From Daucus carota subsp. sativus (Eukaryota > Streptophyta > Magnoliopsida > Apiales > Apiaceae), in NCBI RefSeq assembly GCF_001625215.2, contig NC_030381.2:2257131-2321130 (forward strand): DNA of 64,000 nucleotides. The letters run 5' to 3'. The notes below the pieces were generated by a model, which did not search any database, was not told where the DNA came from, and saw only the letters and a program-made list of their open reading frames with translations. Shown one piece after another: positions 1 through 13,063 of the stretch. The position numbers and the translations under genes were made by a program. Every line of letters begins with the position of its first letter. The first letter of the stretch is position 1.

Positions 1-751
1 ATTATCATCAAGATGGGAGGAGTTTTTTACTAGAAATGTGCCAAGAAAACTGTTACGTTCTGCAAAACCAAATTATGAACCAAGATTACGTGCATAAAAG
101 TTGAAAATACCAATAGCTGAAAATACTAGGTCGAAATATAAATTGAAGGATTATATTTTAGAATCGCGATCAACGGAGAACAATTTTTAACGTGAAAATA
201 CTGAGAACATTATTGTTTTATATAGAATAATATAACATTGGAAGAGTGAAAATTTTCTAAACAATTGTTCCACTTTCTAAGAAGTGCAAAACAATTGCTC
301 TTAATGTTCATTGATTTATAGTTTTTATAGATTAAAATCAATTTAATACTATTTTTGGTACCGTTATTTTTTAAACTGTTCAGTGATTACACATTTCTTT
401 TCAAAAAATAAACCCCCCAATTGTGGGTTTATCCTCTGTTGTCCCGGAACACCCGGGTTCGACTCTGTTCCACCTCAAGAATTATTAAAACATATATTAA
501 TAATTTTTAAGACATTTAAGTCTGCATTAGTAAAAAAAAATCAAAAATAATAACAATAATACATGAGGCGGTTGCTAAAACCATTAAAACAAAACAAAAA
601 ACCACGAGCAAAAAGGAAAGGTCGTATACAAATCTTTGCGCCACAAACAGAGAAAGGATACTCGGACACAATAAAATCAAGTAATCAACAATAATACACG
701 CAATTCTCATTTGACTTGGAAGTTTTGAACTCTCATCAAACCCTAATTATC
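1..751. other. Intergenic DNA, no gene seen
   Basis: AT-rich spacer at the left edge with no convincing reading frame. A short GC-richer patch near 410-475 looks faintly like the T-arm part of a tRNA or a tRNA-derived SINE, but no cloverleaf can be built. The promoter of the gene starting at 752 should lie in the right part. I see no clear TATA box close to that start. Confidence 0.5.
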
Positions 752-2816
<2,065 letters not shown>

Positions 2817-3105
2817 ATATGCTAATCTGTTATGTAGCTAATGCAGTTGTGAATTGAACTTGAATTGGTTGTACACATCGTGCCATTATTCAATTGATTT
2901 TACATATTGTATACTCGTTTAGAGCTTTCTCAATTGTTTATAAATTTTTGTCTGGTCAGTTGTTGTGTTAAGGAGTATATCGAACTCAGATGATAATCTC
3001 CCAATATAAAGGATTTAAAGTGTTAGGTTAAGTTACACTACTTACTTGTAAAAGCAATGAAGCTGTTTCTCTACTACCTTGAAAATTAGACATATTAGAG
3101 ACAAA

Positions 3106-3664
3106 TAGGGTTAAAAATGGGGTGGGAAAACGGGAACCCGCACCAACCCGCCCCGCTAATATGGGCAATGGGGTAGTGACGGGGAATGATTTTCTACCCC
3201 GCCAAAATATGGGGAAAGTATGGTATTTGTTGAATCCCCGCGGGGATTTCCCACTCCGCCCCGCATATATTTAATATAAATAAATAATTATATTTAATAT
3301 ACTATATTTATTATATTTAATATTATTATTTTATAATACACAAAACTATAATTTTACAATGTATAACATGTCTCTTTGATTTCTATTATATTTAGTTTTT
3401 TGCTTTTAATATATACATGTCTCGTATATTTTTATTAAATTCTGAAGAAAAAATTACTAAATTTTAAAGTAATTATTTAAAGTGTAATATTATAGCAGTG
3501 GGGCCGGGTGGGGCGAAATTATATTAAATCCCCGGTAGGACGGGGATGGGGATTAAAAATAAATCACCGCGGTGAATGGGGCGGGGACGGTGCCGGAAAA
3601 ATATATATGGGGCGGGGCTGGGAAATGAAGTCTCCGCCCCGAACCCGCCCCATTTTTAACCCTA
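3106..3664. mobile_element. hAT-type miniature element
   Basis: This 559-bp element has terminal inverted repeats starting TAGGGTTAAAAATGGGG, matched at the far end by its reverse complement. It is flanked by the 8-bp direct repeat GAGACAAA (3098-3105 and 3665-3672). An 8-bp target duplication and TAGGG-type ends are the mark of hAT elements. The subterminal regions are very GC-rich (repeated GGGGCGGGG), while the core is AT-rich. No transposase is encoded, so it is non-autonomous. Confidence 0.85.
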
Positions 3665-4327
3665 GAGACAAAAGATAATTTTGAAAGAAAAGTGAGCGAG
3701 TGAAAAATTGTTACGAGAGATTTTGAGAAGAAATCGGGTGTAAGATGGAATGGATTATTCCTTTCAAATTGGGGTATGACTTCTCATGAGGAATGAGACG
3801 CGGATATAAAAAAAATGAACAATTATTCATCGTTCATTTCATTCTTCCTGAATTTATTCATTCAAATCTAACTCAACATAACCCAGAGTATTCATTTTTC
3901 CGATCATTTATAAAAATGTATTTTCCGAGTGAGAATAAAACCGACCATGCAGACCGTTCTCGACTCAAATGTCAAAAGTATCACAAAAATGTGGGGAGAA
4001 CTTTTGGAACATACTTGAATTGTTTACATCACTTTGCTGGTTGTATAGTTGTATATACTGATACGAACACTTGTCATATTTGTGGTGGATGCATGTTGAA
4101 GAAGATGTATAATTGTATATTCTTAATATTTTGTTATGGTGATTTACTTCACGTGAAGCCCTTGCTCGATATCCCCTCAACTTTGCGGCTCCCCTAGGCT
4201 TTTAAGCTCATGGACCTGGACAAGTCATGTACGAACATTTTGTGTGGAGAAAAGTATAATAAATTTTGTTCATTTTTTATTCCTAATCCTAAATGAGATT
4301 GTAAATAGATAATTAATTTTAATTTAA

Positions 4328-4329
<2 letters not shown>

Positions 4330-4376
<47 letters not shown>
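4330..4376. repeat. AT dinucleotide microsatellite
   Basis: Uninterrupted (AT)n of about 47 bp. It creates spurious Ile/Tyr reading frames on the minus strand. Confidence 0.95.
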
Positions 4377-4378
<2 letters not shown>

Positions 4379-4384
4379 CTCATT

Positions 4385-4830
4385 ATTAATTTTATATAGT
4401 GCCCCGTTATAGTAACCATTACGGTGCTCGCCCTCGCTACAGTACACGGACACCCCAAAACGGCTCTCATCATTACAAAAGTACAGGACAAACAGGATGA
4501 AAGGTACGCACAAATCTCCAAATAACAAACAAAAAGACAGTTGGTATATAAAAGTAGGCAACCATGCTGGGGAGTAAGTATTGGTCCGCGTTTGCCACTG
4601 TGGCTATAGCAGTGGACAAAAACCTATATAAATAAAAGGCTCCCCGGTCCATGTTTGAGGTAAGTGCAATTTCTACCTCAAAACACACTCTACAAAAAAC
4701 ATTCTCTCTTACACCACTTAGAGTTTAAAACTCTATGATACTCATATTTGTCCAGCATTCCGATCACTGATTATCACACCGGAGGCACTTCACAGGACAC
4801 ACCTTGTGCGGCGTTGTTTTGCAGGTTAAG
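4385..4830 (+). mobile_element. Probable solo or fragmentary LTR
   Basis: The segment reads like a plant LTR. It has a TATA-like TATAAATAAAA near 4627, a downstream stretch with a poorly conserved poly(A)-type leader, and a 3' end with the ACACCGGAGGCAC motif and a terminal TTTTGCA. These resemble Ty3/gypsy-type LTR ends. I could not find a matching target duplication or any internal coding region, so the 5' limit is approximate and the call rests on general resemblance. Confidence 0.4.
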
Positions 4831-5526
4831 ATGGACCTCAGTTTCGCGGAACAGTGTTTGGATCCTCTCATATAATCAGATCATTTGTCTGGTTGAAGAT
4901 GAAAAATAAAAATGAAGATATAAGCGGACAAAAGGTGTATATATAAAAAAGGTGATATTCTTGTCAACTTTATAAATTTTAAAAGAAATTCTTTTTGCTT
5001 TGATAGGAGAATGTACAAATATCCACGTATATAAATTTTTGGATTATAAAAATACATGATGTTATTCGAATGAGCTTGACGTGCACGACATGTGACCTAA
5101 GTGGAGGTGACATTCCCCTATGAGCTTTTCTACTCGGTTTTTAACTGGGTTATTATTAAAAGGACACTAAAGTAAATTCCCCAATTAAACTCAGCAAGAT
5201 TCCTGTCTTGAAAAAAATATGATATCTCAAAATTCTAAGGCAGAAGGGGTTGAAATACCCCCAAAGATTCTGTGACACAATCATCAAATGATAATTGTAC
5301 AGAATAATTAGAAGTGGCGTTGCTGGGTAGTACGTAAGTGTACCTTTTTGGCAGAACCGAGGCAATTTCTTGTAAAGTATAGTCTTATAAAAAAAAATTA
5401 ATTTATGTAGGAAACGAAAATTAGAAAACATATTGTAATAAGAAAATCCATGTCAAAAATAACGTAAAATTGAAATTTTTTTAGTGTAGTCTTACCAGCG
5501 TGTCTGGTTTACATATAATGTCATTA

Positions 5527-5910
5527 TAGCAAGTCCAACAATGTCCTAGCAAGTGCCCTATATATATAATAAAAAATAATGTCCTAGTGTTTTAGGACAT
5601 TATTTTAATATAACAACTCCAACAATATGCCTTATTATTGTGCCTTATTATTTAAATAATAGTATATTTGAATTATTGTTGGAGGAAAGTCAAAAAGGAA
5701 GAGAAGAGAGGTGTGTTAGAATGTGAGTAAACTAATATTTTATTGATAGAAATGATTTAGGGCATGCATGATTGTGCCTCAAAAATAAGACATTTGTTAG
5801 ATGTTCTAGTGTTTTGAGGCACCACTAGGATATTATTGGAACATCATTTTACTTCAAATACCTTAAATTTTGATTTAAAACATGATTTTAGGGCACTCTT
5901 GGACTTGCTA
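5527..5910. mobile_element. TA-flanked miniature inverted-repeat element
   Basis: About 384 bp with terminal inverted repeats TAGCAAGTCCAA at the left and TTGGACTTGCTA at the right. The outermost TA can be read as a 2-bp target duplication. The inside contains a short palindrome (GTCCTAGTGTTTTAGGAC) and further imperfect inverted repeats. There is no coding capacity. The superfamily is not settled: the TA target fits Tc1/mariner, but the ends are not the Stowaway consensus. Confidence 0.6.
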
Positions 5911-6592
5911 CTGTACGTAGATGTTATCGTAGAGTGATGATATACACGTCACAGAGGTGCATGGCAATGCAACTTGTATAAGTGGGGAACCTAAATGTGG
6001 TTTCCAAAATTCCTCTCGTATACCATTACTAGATTCTCACATATATTTAATCATAATTACATATATATTCTCTTAATTCTCTCTAAAATATTTCCATTTC
6101 AAAATACTCGCATCTTCCGGTTTAGTATTTAACATAAATACAAATATTCTCCACGTACCTTATGCCGAAACCGCCTATAGTCACGTAGCCTTTTCATTCC
6201 ACTCCTAAAAGTATATTTTTGTACTTCTCACTTCTGCATTTCACACGGGACGGTCGTAATTACAGGCAAACAAAACTTGCGTCTAAAATTTCAATATTTG
6301 AAGGGTTTATGACTAAAATATGTGAAGTTTATATAAATTAAAGTCCCGAAAATTGATTATAACCGGGATCATGCAATTCTCTGGATCGCTAACTCCTGAC
6401 CAATATAACCGGACACAATTAAAAGTGTCCAACATGAATATGTGTCCGAGTATTGGATTCAACAATATTTTGAAAATTTTATATGTTTTTATCCTAAAGT
6501 AAGTATCGAAGTTTTCACGTAAGAGTGTCGAGTGTTCGACACAGGTACTCGAGACAAAATGAAGAGTTAAAGTAACATAACTCCCGTATCCC

Positions 6593-6600
6593 TATAAATA
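6593..6600 (+). promoter_or_regulatory. TATA box of the first FPF1-like gene
   Basis: TATAAATA lies 36 bp upstream of the MSGVWVF start codon. With a normal TATA-to-start-site distance of about 30 bp, the 5' leader would be only a few to about 15 nucleotides long. The extra upstream in-frame ATG at 6621 would then fall at or before the transcript start. Confidence 0.65.
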
Positions 6601-6635
6601 ACTAGCCTTTCTTCAATTCCATGCATCTCATCACA

Positions 6636-6962
6636 ATGTCTGGTGTCTGGGTATTCAAGAACGGCGTTATGCGTCTCAACGACGGCGGTGGCTCGTCTTC
6701 GGATCAGCAATCGGGCGGGAGGAAGAAAGTGCTAGTGCACTTGCCTACCGGAGAGGTGATTTCATCGTACAAATCTCTCGAAAAAATATTAATTGAGCTG
6801 GGATGGGAAAGGTATTATGGCGATATCGAACTATTCCAGTTCCACAAGAGAAGTTCCATTGATCTCATCTCACTTCCTAAAGATTTCTCCAAGTTTACGT
6901 CGGTTTACATGTACGATATCGTCGTTAAAAATCCTAATGTTTTTCACGTCCGAAGCTCTTAA
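6636..6962 (+). CDS. FPF1-like protein, copy 1
   Basis: Single-exon gene for 108 aa. It starts with the family signature [11 protein letters not shown] and ends with [15 protein letters not shown], also family-diagnostic. The whole protein is the FPF1 domain, with no signal peptide or membrane segment. FPF1 and FPF1-like proteins are small angiosperm regulators that promote flowering and affect gibberellin-related cell elongation. Their molecular mechanism is poorly known. An ATG five codons upstream (6621) is in frame, but family members start at MSG, so 6636 is chosen. A Gly/Ser-rich insert lies near residues 16-28. It shares its orientation with the second copy at 10665, and the pair looks like a tandem duplication. 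Confidence 0.93.
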   Translation: MSGVWVFKNGVMRLNDGGGSSSDQQSGGRKKVLVHLPTGEVISSYKSLEKILIELGWERYYGDIELFQFHKRSSIDLISLPKDFSKFTSVYMYDIVVKNPNVFHVRSS

Positions 6963-8133
6963 CTGAATAATTAATTAGCTGTGTGTGTGTGAGATTACGC
7001 CTGGGATTAGTGTGATAGCTAGCTCTGGATGGTTATTGTGCAAAATTTAGGCGATATTTGATTATTGTGAATTAGCTGTTTTTCTTGTAATATTTGTTTT
7101 GCGGATCAGTATATGCATGTGTGTGATAAGTGATTAATGTATTAGTACACTGCAAGAATTATAGTTCATACGTAAATTATGTACTGCTTTTTAGTATTGT
7201 TCTCTTGTTTCTGCAATTCTGTCGTCTTATTTAGCACAGTCACTTGCCTGCTTGATTCGCATTTAATAAAATTTGAATCTCGGTTCTTGGAAGCAGGGGT
7301 GAAGTGACACATATGGAAGATCTTATAAGCTGAATTGAAAATAAGTTTGCTGTCAAGTGAAAGTGCATCATTGGATAGATTGTGTTTATCCTCTGTTCAA
7401 AAACACTGGTCCAAACTCATCTCCAAAAGTATCAGTAAGAGCGGAAAATATATAAGTCTAATTTTTTAAAAAAATAAAATTGCTATCAAGTTCGTCAATA
7501 TTTGCACGCATCACTATAATAAGCTAACATCGGTATAATTTGTAGTGCAAGGTTTTAATTATATTTTTTGGTTTGGTACTCTTTTTTTGGGACTACAAGT
7601 CTACAAATGTGGAATCTGTTAGTCTTACATTGTTAAACAGTTTCAAATACTAAAAACACTCGTAACAATACATTATCATATAATATTTCATTAAAAAAAT
7701 TATAATGATGTTATAAATAAAATTATAAATATACGATTTTGAATATCTTTTTTTAACAAGAACCTTCATATAACTCTTTTTAATTTTAACGTGTTCTATT
7801 TCAATATAAACACGAACCATTACATGACCCATTCTAACTCAAATCTTAAAAGTTACTGAATCTTTTAAAGATATTACATGATCGGCTATGTTTGGAAAAG
7901 ATTTGAATTTTGTCTTTTTTTTTATTTTTAAATCTAGGTGTACTAAATTCGGATTAAATATACTAAAATTTTAATGTATATATATATTTATTTGGGTATC
8001 TCCATTTTCAAGTAAACGGGAGAAAATATAATCAGTTGAATAATATAATTAAAATTCAATCCATTAATACTAAAATACTAATAAAATGATGTTAAAATTT
8101 AAATTATAAATAATAAATTACGAACTATATATC

Positions 8134-8163
8134 CACCTGTGCTTCGCACGGGTTAAAGGCTAG
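8134..8163 (+). mobile_element. Helitron-like 3' terminus
   Basis: A 7-bp stem (CCTGTGC / GCACGGG, one G-T pair) around a TTC loop is followed about 7 nt later by CTAG and then a T. Hairpin plus CTRR before a T is the classic Helitron 3' end, and this stem resembles the very common plant hairpin with a CCCGTGC stem. The 5' end (TC after an A) was not located with confidence, so only the terminus is annotated. Confidence 0.6.
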
Positions 8164-8830
8164 TACGGTTAAAAATAAAAACTAAGTAAGAAGGATATCA
8201 GCAAGACATATGATGGTATTAGAGAATATAAACAAGTAATTACAATTTTTTTTTTTTGAATTTACTGCGTTGCGTTCAAATATAACGAAATCAACATTCA
8301 ATGATCAATAGCAACTGCAATTATTTCTTAAAAGATTATTTTAGATTGTATTTAATTATTAGTTGATTTTAATTATAAATAGTATTTCTACAAATATATT
8401 TATAAAACAATAAAACTATGAAAACTTATTTAGCAAAAAAAAAAAACTATGAAAACTTAGCATTTTTGATAAAGATGCAATATATTATTCGTGTCAGCTT
8501 GTTATACATGTAACCGCGCGACCCGGCTCAGTGGACCTCTTTGACACCAATGAACTTCGCTTGATGTTTTTCGTGGATTTTTTTTTTAATTTGACGGATT
8601 ATTAATTTATGAAATTATAAATACAAATTTCATTTTCGGGGCATATAATATCTGTCCTAGTCAGAAAATAAATTCTCCATTGAATAAAGTATATGTACAG
8701 CTTTGCCAACTCATCTATACCCAAAAGATTCTTACCCATGATTGGTGGGGCATGTAAGTTTAAAGCAACCCTAGCTAATTTAGCTTCAGATTAAGAGCAC
8801 CAATCTGTGCCCTAAATATTCTACACATAT

Positions 8831-8876
8831 TGGTCCCACAATATCTTTATTCTCCACCAAAGCCGAGCAGGCTTAA
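8831..8876 (+). repeat. Orphan copy of FPF1-like promoter sequence
   Basis: Bases 8832-8864 match 10528-10560, just upstream of the TATA box of the second FPF1-like gene, with one mismatch in 33. The following AGCAGGCTTAA resembles AACAGGCTTAA near 10615 in that gene's leader. The TATA box and the sequence between the two matches are missing here. It looks like a decayed third promoter with its coding region lost. Confidence 0.65.
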
Positions 8877-9730
8877 TCATAGGTATACAAAGCTCGGACA
8901 ATTCGATCAATCCGATCCAAATCAAAGAAATACATAATATGTCTTTGTTTGTGTATATATATAGGATTATTCTAGTAAAAATTATTAAATGTAAATTAAA
9001 ATACAAATTAATGTTTTTAAGATGAAGCAAAAGTTTGTGGATCCCAAAAATGCGAATTGAGTTGGAACTTGGTCTAGATGAGGCCTATTATGTGGGAATG
9101 AAATTCAGTATTGACTCTTGAGTTGGCTATAAGCAATTTTAACGAGATTTTAATAAATCCGAGATGAATTGAATAGAATCGGAGATGAATCTGAGATGGG
9201 CGACGTCATTTAAGATATAAGGGGATGAATGACGACATACCCATCTGATTTATCTTTGATTTATATGATTTATATATAAGATTTGTATTTCTCGTAATCA
9301 TGTGTATATGATCAAATGATGTATAGATGACGGACATCCGGGTAAATGGGAAATGAATATTTGCATTGCTGCAACTGAAGTGGATAGTTATGCTAAGGTC
9401 CACATTATATCTTCAGAAGAAGAGGCAAAGCCCCCATGGGTCTTCACGTGAAGAAGATAATAACATGATGATACAATCCTCCAGATGTCACCAGGGGCTA
9501 TCAGAATTCTGCTTCATTCTTAACCTAAGCCCCACCACTCCTTTACTTCCTTCTCATCATAGGTTCGCTCTTTATTCTAAGCTTTATCCAGAACTTACTA
9601 TACGTATATTCATAATTAATCACCACGAGAAGGACCTTCTTGATCAGAGGTGGATAAGACTTGCAACTAGAGCCCCCAAACTCACGAGCCCTAAATTTTT
9701 CAGAGTCCTTTATATGTAAATGTATGAAAT

Positions 9731-9857
9731 ATGCCAAGTTTATATAGTTGTGAGTCCGGAAAACTAATTTTGACTATAGGACCTCTCTTGCTTATGCTAA
9801 GTTTATATAGTTGTGAGTCCGGAAAACTGATTTTGACTAAGACCTCTTTTGCTTATG
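9731..9857. repeat. Two-copy 63-bp tandem repeat
   Basis: The unit starting ATGCCAAGTTTATATAG recurs at 9794 as ATGCTAAGTTTATATAG, with few mismatches over 63 bp (shared core GAGTCCGGAAAACT). No function is seen. Confidence 0.85.
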
Positions 9858-9954
9858 ACAGGGATGTTTCAAGGTTAAGTAATGTGTTTTAGATGATTAA
9901 CTAAGTTATTCATTTGATCTAATTTATATAACATATATGAAAAGATCAATTAAG

Positions 9955-10090
9955 CACTACTAGAATTCTGCTAATACACATCAGTTAAAAACTGATGTCG
10001 ATAAAATTTCAACTGATGGTACTTTGAGTGATGTTAAAGGTCCCTATTTTTAACATCAGTTAATAACTAATAAAGATCAGTTTTTACATA
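9955..10090 (+). mobile_element. CACTA-type element terminus (truncated)
   Basis: The sequence begins CACTACTAGAATTCTGC, the usual terminal motif of plant CACTA (En/Spm) elements. It is followed by several direct and inverted copies of ACATCAGTT / AACTGATG, like CACTA subterminal repeats. No matching opposite end with GTAGTG was found nearby, so this is probably a solo or truncated end. Confidence 0.55.
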
Positions 10091-10565
10091 AAAATTTATA
10101 ATTTATTAGTATCATGTTTGTCGAATTCGTGTATTCCTGCCAATTAGCTTTCATGCAACTTGCACCAGTTGCTCATACTTGTATTCTAGAAAGCTTTTGA
10201 GACTTAGTCCCACTTCGGTTCTAGATAATATTCATGTGCAAACCAATTACAACAAACACACAGTTGGACTAGTTGATTGTGTGCATGATCTATACACAAC
10301 TAATTAAGTACTGGCAACTCTGTCGAAAAACCAAGTACTCCCAACTCTGAATCAATTTTGATCAGTCAATTCCTCCAGTATTCTTCCACGTCAAGGGCTG
10401 GACCTTCGCGAGATTCTAGCACCCTCCCTCCCCACACGGAGATGAGCATGTAACATCTGCCATACAACTAAAGTTGTGGAACCCTAGAAGCTGCAGATTC
10501 TCTGTGTCCTCAATCTTTCAACAGACAGGTCCCACAATATCTATATTCTCCACCAAAGCCCTCTT

Positions 10566-10571
10566 TATAAA
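10566..10571 (+). promoter_or_regulatory. TATA box of the second FPF1-like gene
   Basis: TATAAA lies about 94 bp upstream of the start codon at 10665, giving an expected leader of roughly 60-65 nt. The flanking upstream block from 10528 is the part also found as an orphan copy at 8832. Confidence 0.65.
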
Positions 10572-10664
10572 CACCTCACCATACTATTCAATAGAACCAA
10601 CACTCCAACAGGCTTAACAGTAAGTAACAATACTTTCTTCCTTGATCTTTCAATATTTTACGAA

Positions 10665-10982
10665 ATGTCAGGGGTTTGGGTATTCAAGAATGGGGTCATT
10701 CGCCTCAACGACGGATCCAATGGGGATCAGCAGTCGTCGAGGAAGAAGGTGCTGGTGCACCTGCCTACAGGGCAGGTGGTCTCATCATACAACTCCCTGG
10801 AGCAAATGCTGAGGGAGTTGGGATGGGAGAGGTACCATGGCGATATCGAGCTTCTGCAGTTCCACAAGAGGAATTCGATTGATCTGATATCACTCCCTAA
10901 GGACTTCTCCAGGTTCAACTCAGTCTACATGTACGATATTGTCATCAAGAATCCTAATGTCTTCCACGTCCGAGATTACTGA
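10665..10982 (+). CDS. FPF1-like protein, copy 2
   Basis: Single-exon gene for 105 aa. It opens [17 protein letters not shown] and ends [11 protein letters not shown]. It is very similar to copy 1, with a shorter Ser/Gly/Gln linker near residues 17-26 and the conserved HLPTG, ELGWERY, LLQFHKR and DLISLPKDF blocks intact. It is predicted to be a small soluble regulator of flowering time and elongation of the FPF1 family. Copy 1 lies 3.7 kb upstream on the same strand. The promoter and leader differ from copy 1, which leaves room for divergent expression. Confidence 0.93.
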   Translation: MSGVWVFKNGVIRLNDGSNGDQQSSRKKVLVHLPTGQVVSSYNSLEQMLRELGWERYHGDIELLQFHKRNSIDLISLPKDFSRFNSVYMYDIVIKNPNVFHVRDY

Positions 10983-11998
10983 GAAACGAGTACTGCTGTG
11001 CCATGATTCAGGGTTGTCTCGGCGAAAGTTGAGGCATTATGTGTAATAAAAATGCTTGAATAAATTACAGTATATATTCTGGAATTTAAAGGGTCTTTGC
11101 GTTAGCAACAGCTCATATTTACAAGATATTATCACAGTTTGTAGCCGTGGGCAAATGCATCCATAAAGATATAAGTTGGCGCAATAATATTCATTGCCGG
11201 AAAAGAATGTCAGAAAAGAACCTCGATATCTAAATAGGGTACTGGTCCCAGTTCTGTGCCGGGGACCTTTTAAATGACATTATTTTCCGGCCATTGGATC
11301 GAATATCCAGCGACCAGGATTATAACAAATTTTTAGTATGTTGAGCGTTTTTTAACTGCAAAACGAGTAAAATGATTCCATCTAACGGTTAAAAAGCGGT
11401 GGACGAGTATCTGTCCAACGATTAAAAAGAGCTGAACGTGTTTAAAAATTTGATATAATCTAGACGGTTGAATATTCAGTCAAAAAATAATACTAAGACA
11501 CTTAAAAGGTCCACGTGACTGCTGGGAAACAGGACGGTATAAATAGAGAAACATCGGAAACTATATCGTATATGTAAGTCACTTTGACTTTTTACACACA
11601 AATCTAGACGTTTTGACCCCATACTTAGTATTAATATTTTTTAAATTTTTTTTAATAATAATACATGTCTCATATTTAAATTCAGAAAAAAAAATTAGAA
11701 AATTAATTTGAAGTAGGTGGTCAAAAGACATAGAATTGTGTGCAGAAAGTCCGAGCGAAAAAAATCAGATGGAGTATATTTTAGCAGCAAACAGTCTACT
11801 TGATGAAAAGGTGAGGAGAGCACTGAGCACAGAAAAGAGCCGTGCGATTTCTAGACTCTATATCCGTGTAGAATATGAGGGTACGTTAATTTGACGAGAT
11901 TCTGTACTTTAGCTTTCTGTGCGTCATCTATCTCATGTGTGACAAAGTTTCCAGTCGAGCGGTGATCCTCATTTCTGATTACAGACGGATAAAACTTA

Positions 11999-12666
11999 CT
12001 CTCTCCGTCCCAATCAATTCTATACAGTCTCTTTTGGGACGTCCCATCATTTCTATACATTCCAAAAATAGTAACTTTTAATAATATAATACACTATTAC
12101 ACCTACTACTTTCTTCCACTATCTTCATTCTATAATACTCCCTCCATCCCATTTTAAGTGTCCACTTTGCCAACAAAAAAATTCCCAAAATATGTGTCAT
12201 ACTCTTTAACCCATGTAATTTTTTACTAGTTCCAATATAGTATTAAATACAACCAACAAGCCTTTCCCAAATTCATTAATGCATTAATGTAGGGAATATG
12301 AATGTATAGTATAATTTGAAGTGAAGAAAGGTCAAATACACGGTATTCAAGTAGGAGTGATGCTATACGTAATTAATATTTATAAAAACCAATGTGAATA
12401 GGTGTGTGAAGATAATGATAAAAACATCACATTAATTGTTTCTTAAGATGTGTGAAATTTGCAAAATGGACACTTAAAATGGGATGGAGGGAGTAATATA
12501 AACACTATTACACCCACTACATTCCTCCACTATATCAAATCTATCATTAAATATAAATGAGTCCCACCACTTTACCCATTTTTCCTCTAACTTTACTCAC
12601 TTTTTACACTTTTTCTTGGTCTCCGTGTCCAAACCATTTGTATATAAATGACCGAGACGGAGGGAA
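11999..12666. mobile_element. Outer Stowaway-like element, carrying a nested insertion
   Basis: Flanked by TA, with ends CTCTCTCCGTCCCAATC at the left and ACGGAGGGAA at the right, and extended imperfect inverted repeats. It is interrupted by a complete Stowaway at 12138-12493. On both sides of the inner element lie diverged direct copies of a roughly 50-bp motif (CACTATTACACC at left, CACTATTACACCCAC at right). The outer structure may therefore be two partial copies rather than one simple element. Confidence 0.6.
12138..12493. mobile_element. Stowaway MITE (inner)
   Basis: 356 bp bounded by TA. The ends are CTCCCTCCATCCCATTTTAA and its reverse complement, with at least 30 bp of terminal inverted repeat. 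It is non-autonomous, of the Tc1/mariner class. Confidence 0.88.
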
Positions 12667-12834
12667 TAAGTTCTTGAGACTGATATATTAGTTCATGAGA
12701 CTGATATATTAGGTACTTTGAACCCTGTCAAAGTATACTATATGAATCTGGTTCACTGTCGGACAAAGCATTTCTATCATTCATTCTGTCCTGTTCACAA
12801 GAATGTTGCGTACACATAATACTGTTGCAAGATA

Positions 12835-13063
12835 CTCCCTTTTATTTTTGTTGGTCAAATTGACTAAGTTTTGACCAAAGATTATTACTCACTCATTATT
12901 TTAAAAAACTGAAAATTACATCTTAAAATAGATTAAAAGTTATTTCCGGTGACACATTGTTTATATTTTGTCAATTAATAAAATATTAATAAATTTCGGT
13001 CAAAATTTAGTCGATTTGACCGGCACAAAACCAGATGTGACAACTAAAAAAGGACGGAGGGAG
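12835..13063. mobile_element. Stowaway MITE
   Basis: 229 bp flanked by TA. The left end is CTCCCTTTTATTTTTG and the right end GGACGGAGGGAG. Longer inverted repeats include GGTCAAATTGACTAAGTTTT against its diverged complement near 13010. Confidence 0.85.

Larger units (their letters stand above)
2817..6592. other. Intergenic region with several repeats
   Basis: No gene was found between the zinc-finger gene and the first FPF1-like gene. The stretch holds the hAT miniature element, an AT microsatellite, an LTR-like fragment and a TA-flanked miniature element, listed separately. Open frames at 3793-4197 and 5156-5431 have no recognisable domains and no gene-like context. Confidence 0.5.
6963..10527. 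other. Spacer between the two FPF1-like genes
   Basis: No intact gene was found. The spacer holds a Helitron-like terminus (8134-8163), a relic of FPF1-like promoter sequence (8831-8876), a 63-bp tandem duplication (9731-9857) and a CACTA-type terminus (9955-10090). The open frame at 9366-9719 has no recognisable domain. Confidence 0.5.

Noticed and set aside
410-475. Possible tRNA
   Set aside because: A T-arm-like GGGTTCGACTC is present, but no matching acceptor stem, anticodon arm or D-arm could be placed.
9366-9719. 117-aa plus-strand frame between the FPF1-like genes
   Set aside because: There is no recognisable domain, no TATA box or splice context, and composition is like the surrounding spacer.
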